Notes under the pieces: generated by a model
Database searches by the model: none
The model's input: the letters and a program-made list of their open reading frames with translations, nothing else
Told to the model about the DNA's origin: nothing
Part shown: one piece after another, positions 60,358-64,000 of the stretch
Layout of the letters: every line of letters begins with the position of its first letter
Numbering within the stretch: the stretch's first letter is position 1
Program-made: the position numbers and the translations under genes
Source of the DNA: Castanea sativa
Taxonomy: Eukaryota; Streptophyta; Magnoliopsida; Fagales; Fagaceae
Length of the DNA: 64,000 nucleotides
NCBI RefSeq assembly: GCF_040712315.1
Contig: NC_134014.1
Coordinates: 10,782,244 to 10,846,243 of the forward strand
Direction: 5' to 3'

Positions 60358-61764
60358 TCAGCAAACTCCGCCACCAGATCCACAATGACTTGCCCCTTTT
60401 ATAGAGGTGCGAGGCATATACTTGATATCAAAAGCCCTTAGGACAGTACCCCATTTAGCAATCCTTCCCGTGTAGTCCACACTCCGAAGCATAGATTTAA
60501 AAGGGAGTTGAGTTAGGACAACAATTGTATGAGACTGGAAGTAATGGGGAAGCCTTCGCGTAGCGTGCATCACTGCTAGGATTGCTTTCTCCAATGGTAA
60601 ATAATTCACTTCGGCCTTATGCAGAGACTTGCTTACGTAATAAACTGGCCTCTGTACATTATCATCATCCCGTATAAGAACTAGACTAACTGCATGATTA
60701 GCTACTGCAATATACGCGAACAGAACTTCATCAATTTCTGGTCGAGACATAACGAGTGGCTGTGAGAGATATTCTTTAAGCCGTTGAAAAGCCACCGCAC
60801 ACTCCTCGATCCATTCAAAACCCTTCCACTTATTTAACAACTAAAAGAAAGGCCTACACCTGTCCGCGGACCAAGAAATAAATCGGTTGAAGGTAGCAGT
60901 CATTCCTGTCAGCCTCTGAACCTCTTTAGGATTTCGAGGTGGGTGTAAGTTGCTAATGGCTTTAACCTGGGCAGGATTAACCTCAATTCCCTGATGAGTT
61001 ACCATATAGTCTAGAAACTTGCCCGACCCCACACCAAAAGAACATTTAGAGGCATTAAGTCGCAATTTGTACTTTCTCAGCGTTTGAAAATTATTGCTCA
61101 GATCTTCCAGATGCGTCGAAACTGCTTTACTCTTTACCACTATGTCGTCCATATATACCTCGATAGTTTTTCCCAGCTATGGCTCAAACATCCTAGTCAT
61201 CATCTTTTGATAGGTAGCCCCTAAGTTCTTCAAACCGAAGGGCATTACCTTATAATGATAATTTCCTGTAGGAGTGACAAACGCAGTCTTCTCCTGGTCC
61301 TCCACAGCTAAAGGTATTTGGTGATAACCTTGGAAAGTATCCAAAAAACTCATTCGAGGATGCCCAACAGTAACATCCACCAATTGATCAATCTGAGGCA
61401 TTGGGAAAGAATCTTTGGGACAAGTTTTGTTTAAATCTGTGAAGTCCACACAAACTCTCCACTTCCCATTCTTTTTTTTTACCACCACTGTATGAGTTAA
61501 CCATTCAGGATAAAAAACTTCTTTGATATCACCCGCCTTCTTGAGTTTGAGCACCTCCTCCTTAACAGCCTCAGAATGCTCTTTGGAGGAGCGCCGAGGT
61601 GGTTGCCTCCTCGGTACCACAGCTGGATTGACATTTAAATGATGATAAATAAAACTCGGATCAACCCCAAGGGCTTCGTAAGCATTCCATGCGAATACAT
61701 CCACATTTTTCTTCAAAAACATAATCAGCTTTGTCTTCTCCTCTTGTGGCAATTGAACTCCCAC
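60358..61764 (-). pseudogene. Reverse transcriptase and RNase H of the Tat element
   Basis: The RT is read from 61764 (MGVQLPQEEKTKLIMFLKKN) with the blocks VVVKKKNGKWRVCVDFTDLN and FLDTFQGYHQIPL, then MPFGLKNLGATYQ. A TAG at about 61174 (FEP*LGKTIEV) stands where CAG is expected. The active site VYMDDIVVKS follows at about 61158-61130. From 60840 the first RNase H domain is read (WIEECAVAFQRLKEYL, FAYIAVANHAVSLVL, PVYYVSKSLHKAE). A stop at 60841 and a shift near 60380 complete the damage. Confidence 0.9.
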
Positions 61765-61869
61765 TTGAAAGAATTTCTCAGGGTCATCGTCTATAAGAAC
61801 CCTTTCTAGTTCTTCACATGCAGGTTCTTTTACCGATGGTACCTCAGTTGTGGCCAGAGATTTTGATTG

Positions 61870-62643
61870 CTACGACTTTTCGTTAGCCGAGGCCGAGGAC
61901 TCCGGTTCAGGCTGATGCAGAATTGCAGCCGTGACACATTGTCGAGCCACAAATTGACTTCCAAGCAGTTCCACCACCTGATCCCCATAAGGAAATTTAA
62001 CCTTGACATGCAAGGTTGAGGAAACGGCACCCAAAGCATGCAACCAAGGTCTTGCCACAATAGTTGTATAGGGAGAATAGGCGTCTACCACAATGAAATC
62101 TACCACAGTGAAATATACGTTTACCACTTCTGAGCCTGATTGCACAGGCAGCCTAATTTGCCCCTTTGGTATGACAGTCTTTCCCTCAAAGCTTATAAAG
62201 GGTGAATCATAAGCTATAAGATCTTTAAGCTTTAAGTTTAACCCTTTAAACAGGTCAGGGTACATGATATCTGCGCCACTCCCCTGATCAACCATCACCC
62301 TCCTCACATCGTATTCCCCTATCCTAAGGGTAACAACCAAGGCATCATCATGTGGTTGGATAGTCCTGATTTTGTCCTCTTCCAAGAAACCCAAAACTGG
62401 TAGGACATTCACCTTAATCCTCTTCGGTTGATCCCTTGATTCCTCAGCCAAGGTCCGAGCTACAAACATCACCCTGGAAGGATTTGAGCCAGTCCTTCTA
62501 GGTGCAGCGAAAATAACATTGATTGTACCCAGAGGAGGCCTTGATGAAGGGCCACTGTGGTTCGCCGCCCCTGAGTGGTTTCCTTGCCCATTAGGCTGAT
62601 ACAGGAATTGCTTTAACTTTCCCTCTTTAACCAATTGCTCCAA
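61870..62643 (-). pseudogene. Aspartic protease region of the Tat element
   Basis: The protease matures the polyprotein. The active-site loop reads VMVDQGSGADIMYPDLF, the DQGS variant usual in this lineage. The upstream linker contains GTINVIFAAPRR. Stops separate it from gag on one side and from RT on the other. Confidence 0.8.
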
Positions 62644-62802
62644 ATGGTTCCATAGAGTCCAACAATCCTTAATGGTATAACCCCTCTCCTAGTGATAATG
62701 GCAATGGAGATTTTGGTTGCGTCTCAAAAGGTCCCCTGCCATCTTATTGGGCTATTTGAAGTATGACTCATGCCTGATTTTCTCCAATAGCTGTTGCACT
62801 GG

Positions 62803-63729
62803 TTACTTGAAAACGGTGTTGACCACCTGTGGGACGGTAGGACCAACTTGTCTGGAAAAATCTCTTCCAGGCCTGTTGTTGTTGTATCTGTCTGACCTGA
62901 AATCCCTCATCTCCTGAGGGATAACCTTCGCCTTACCCTTTCCTTGCTGCTGATCTTCTTCAACCCTTTTATATTCATCGATGCGATCCATGAGCCAACG
63001 CACGCTCCTGACAGGCTTTTTGGTCAAAGATTTCCTTAAGTCATGCTCTGTAGGTAGGCCGACCTTGAAAGTCCTTATCTCCACATCATCGAAGTCTCTG
63101 TCAATATCATTGAACATCTCCTAATACCTGTCTGAATACGTTCTCAGGGTTTCCCTTTCTCTTATGGCCATGGATAATAATGAATCCAAAGGCCAATGAA
63201 CTCTACTGCATGTGATGAAATAAGAGCCAAATGCCCTAGTAAGTTCCTTGAAAGAATTGATAGACCTTGCCCTCAAGCCATTAAACCACCTCATCGCCAC
63301 GGGTCCCAAGCTAGAGGGAAATATCTTGCATATCAAAGTCTCATTCTTGGAATGTACTGCCATCCTTTGGTTGAAATGACTCACATGCTCTACAGGATCC
63401 GTTCGGCCATTATAAATAGTGAAGGCCGGTTGTATGAAGCGCCGAGGTAGCCTCCCTTCTTCCAACTTGTGTGTGAAGGGTGACCTGGAAATTTGATGCA
63501 ACGCCCTACCCATAGCATCATTTCCCAAGCCCCTAGAGGTATAGTTTTTACCCTGCTGCCCATGTAGGTTGTCTTCCTCGTAAGAGAAAGATTCATTTGG
63601 GGGAGTTCTGGATCTCTGCTTGTAATTGTCATCTTTGGAACCCTCTGAAGAGGGATCGGAGACAGAAGGAGTTCGTCTTTGCCTTTCGTGACGCAACTTC
63701 CTTTTTAGGCTGTCGATTTCTTTCTGCAT
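62803..63729 (-). pseudogene. Gag of the Tat element
   Basis: The capsid region (retrotransposon gag domain) is read from 63729 (MQKEIDSLKRKLRHERQRR) with PFTHKLEEGRLPRRF, YNGRTDPVEHVSHFNQRM and FPSSLGPVAMRWFNGL. A stop at about 63121 (YSDRY*) interrupts it; the frame goes on to 62803 (MFNDIDRDFDDVEIRTFKVG). No zinc knuckle is seen. Confidence 0.85.
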
Positions 63730-63936
63730 GGCTTTGGTATTTTCCTCATGAGGAACTCTGCTTCCCCCTCATGAATGACTCCTACTTCTGGTAGTGTGCG
63801 TAGTATGTACACTACCCTCCCGGTTTTCTTCGTGCTCAAGATGCAAGGAGTGATCCTCATGCTGGGACCCCACAGACTCCGCCTGGTGTTATGGTCCTAA
63901 GCCCACTATGATGTTAAACCTCTTCAAACACTAGAA

Positions 63937-63954
63937 TCCCCACAGACGGCGCCA
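63937..63954 (-). other. Primer binding site
   Basis: On the minus strand TGGCGCCGTCTGTGGGGA lies two bases after the end of the 5' LTR. The initial TGG matches the CCA end of a primer tRNA; the form is usual for Tat/Athila elements. Confidence 0.8.
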
Positions 63955-63956
63955 AT

Positions 63957-64000
63957 TGTAAGGACACAATTCGAGCCCCTGACCCACAATCCGAAGGGAA
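63957..64000 (-). repeat. 5' LTR, last 44 bases only
   Basis: TGTAAGGACACAATTCGAG begins at 63957 and matches the left LTR start at 52903; the rest is outside the window. Confidence 0.85.

Larger units (their letters stand above)
52903..64000 (-). mobile_element. Ty3/gypsy LTR retrotransposon of the Tat type (5' LTR cut by window edge)
   Basis: The element reads right to left: 5' LTR (63957 onward), PBS, gag, protease, RT, RNase H, a second RNase H, integrase, then a satellite array, an antisense ORF, PPT and the 3' LTR (52903-53748). Two RNase H domains plus a long region between integrase and 3' LTR are hallmarks of the Tat/Ogre group. All sense genes have stops or shifts, so the copy is not autonomous. 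The two LTRs share AGGACACAATT-GAGCCCCT-ACCCACAATCCGAAGGGAA, with visible substitutions. The right-hand TSD is outside the window. Confidence 0.9.

Overview
The window is nuclear DNA of a flowering plant, most likely a woody eudicot. The evidence is GT-AG introns of plant size, plant-only gene structures, Pol III genes with plant USE/TATA promoters, and dense plant-type transposons. The style of the MITEs resembles Fagaceae (oak/chestnut), but that is a low-confidence impression.

Four intact protein-coding genes were reconstructed by splicing by eye, all on the minus strand, and every exon join keeps frame. They are a pectinesterase with an N-terminal inhibitor domain (4045-5940, 2 exons, 580 aa); a peroxisomal IBR3-type acyl-CoA dehydrogenase fused to a kinase-like domain (26556-33323, 17 exons, 832 aa); the U5 snRNP thioredoxin-fold protein DIM1/YLS8 (37863-39053, 2 exons, 142 aa); and a sucrose synthase (42778-50844, 15 exons, 800 aa). 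A small plus-strand ORF of 57 aa with its own TATA box lies at 20163-20336. These are independent single genes, not an operon or cluster.

The space between them is repeat-rich. The left edge holds the 3' part of a PIF/Harbinger element. From 1.9 to 11.2 kb there are several MITEs with visible target-site duplications. Three 7SL (SRP) RNA genes or pseudogenes and one orphan 7SL promoter lie between 8 and 25 kb. From 11.3 to 15.3 kb a 1.3-kb unit is repeated three times, each copy carrying a long perfect hairpin. At 17.25-19.3 kb is a LINE-type insertion that holds only the ORF1 region yet has a poly(A) end and a 12-bp TSD. Between 20.8 and 26.7 kb a 2.6-kb tandem duplication, with a breakpoint inside the last IBR3 exon, has copied a 7SL gene and the end of IBR3. 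Two solo LTRs with 5-bp TSDs lie at 25398-25997 and 40205-40899.

The last 11 kb (52903 to beyond the right edge) is one Ty3/gypsy element of the Tat type in minus orientation: LTR, PBS, gag, protease, RT, RNase H, a second RNase H and integrase, all broken by stops and frameshifts. Between integrase and the 3' LTR it carries a plus-strand (antisense) spliced ORF with a coiled coil and its own duplicated TATA promoter, followed by a 152-bp satellite array. This accessory module is the most unusual structure in the window.
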